From an uncultured Eubacteriales bacterium (GTDB lineage: Bacteria > Bacillota > Clostridia > Lachnospirales > Lachnospiraceae), in assembly GCA_902772745.1 (NCBI GenBank), contig CACYBV010000121.1, positions 1-8,019 of the forward strand: a stretch of 8,019 nt of DNA, read 5' to 3'. Positions 7,551 through 8,019 of this stretch are shown piece by piece. Position 1 is the first letter of the stretch. Each line of letters opens with the position of its first letter. A program made the position numbers and the translations under genes. Under the pieces are notes generated by a model that saw only the letters and a program-made list of their open reading frames with translations, was not told the origin of the DNA and ran no database searches.

Positions 7551-7555
7551 CCTCC
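7551..7555 (-). promoter_or_regulatory. Ribosome binding site deciding the GH2 start
   Basis: GGAGG on the minus strand is followed by the spacer TGTAC and the ATG at 7545. The spacing of five bases supports this start over the GTG at 7549-7551, which overlaps the last base of the site. Confidence 0.88.
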
Positions 7556-7635
7556 GATGAAAGCTCTACTGTATATGAGTGGAGTTTGAGCGCGATATAC
7601 TCCCGTCCCCGGGCTCCGGCTCCATGATTCTGATG

Positions 7636-8019
7636 TCAGATTTTCGCGCAGGCCTCCCTGAGTCCTTCGCCGCATACCCTGATCACGCAGTCCGGGCTTT
7701 CCGGCTTCACGACCGCGAGCGCACGTCCGTAGTAAGTCCGGTACTTCCCGTCCGCGAAGCGCTCCGTTGTTGCGGGGTTCGCGGAGCCGAAGGCAAGGAG
7801 TGTTCCGTTTTCGACCGATACCGAAAGCGTTGTATCCGCATTGCATTCGATTTCCCCGTTTTCACCCACAAGATCGATTTTTACGAAATGCAGACCGTCG
7901 CCGGTAAACTTCTTCTCCGGAAGCACGCGGATCGAAATCGGGCCTTCCGCGGACTTCAGGACGCTTTCGGAAACCGCGGTGCCCGATGTGTCATAGGAAA
8001 CAGCCCTGATCTCGCCGGC
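7636..8019 (-). CDS. C-terminal end of a second GH2 glycoside hydrolase, cut by window edge
   Basis: The frame is open from the window edge, and 127 residues plus the stop are visible. The first about 21 residues (GEIRAVSYDTSG) match the end of a DUF4982-type Ig domain. The remainder is a GH2 C-terminal domain 5 module: FVKIDLVGENGEI, the turn FGSANPATTERF, and YYGRALAVV. The same order and signatures end the plus-strand GH2 at the left edge of the window (FGSGNP, FRGKALA), so the catalytic part should lie just outside on the right. A GTG at 7924-7926 lies within the module and is not the start. The gene is on the same strand as the next GH2, 90 bases upstream of it, and is likely the preceding operon gene. 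Catalytic residues cannot be checked, and the identity rests on this module alone. Confidence 0.82.
   Translation of the reverse strand, partial: AGEIRAVSYDTSGTAVSESVLKSAEGPISIRVLPEKKFTGDGLHFVKIDLVGENGEIECNADTTLSVSVENGTLLAFGSANPATTERFADGKYRTYYGRALAVVKPESPDCVIRVCGEGLREACAKI

Noticed and set aside
7546..7635. A promoter with TATACA as the minus 10 box before the complete GH2 gene
   Set aside because: No hexamer resembling TTGACA lies 16-18 bases upstream on the minus strand.
7924..7926. GTG as the start of a 96-residue small gene at the right edge
   Set aside because: The frame continues to the window end and encodes the end of a DUF4982-like domain, so this is the tail of a larger GH2 gene.

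Overview
This window is a dense cluster of carbohydrate-active enzymes. The DNA is visibly GC-rich. Three internal genes have near-consensus Shine-Dalgarno sites (AGGAG to AAGGAGG) 5-9 bases before their starts. Together with the enzyme families, this suggests a Gram-positive gut or rumen Clostridia (for example Lachnospiraceae or a relative). That assignment is an inference, because the window contains no phylogenetic marker gene.

Layout. The left part holds a plus-strand family GH2 glycoside hydrolase whose N-terminus lies outside the window (2-2245). It is followed by a 156-base convergent intergenic region containing a long, multi-segment hairpin with a T-tract, which is the terminator of that gene. 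The rest is a minus-strand gene series, read from right to left: the C-terminal end of another GH2 enzyme (7636-8019, cut by the window edge), a complete 738-residue GH2 beta-galactosidase-like enzyme (5329-7545), a 331-residue alpha/beta-hydrolase esterase (4228-5223), and a 603-residue GH43 enzyme with a discoidin-like (F5/8 type C) module (2402-4213). Gaps between the minus-strand genes are 90, 105 and 14 bases. No intrinsic terminator or convincing promoter is seen between them, so they probably form one operon.

How the genes fit together. The three complete proteins have intact catalytic residues and no visible signal peptide, so they look cytoplasmic. The likely picture is that imported, acetylated hemicellulose or pectin side-chain oligosaccharides are deacetylated by the esterase and then trimmed by the GH43 enzyme (arabinose, xylose or galactose units) and the GH2 enzymes (beta-galactose or similar end sugars). 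The transporter and regulator would lie outside the window. The exact substrate cannot be read from the sequence.

I found no CRISPR array, tRNA, rRNA, insertion sequence, phage gene or defence system. The points most worth a second look are the composite terminator hairpin, a helical C-terminal tail on the complete GH2, and a discoidin-like module on an apparently cytoplasmic GH43.
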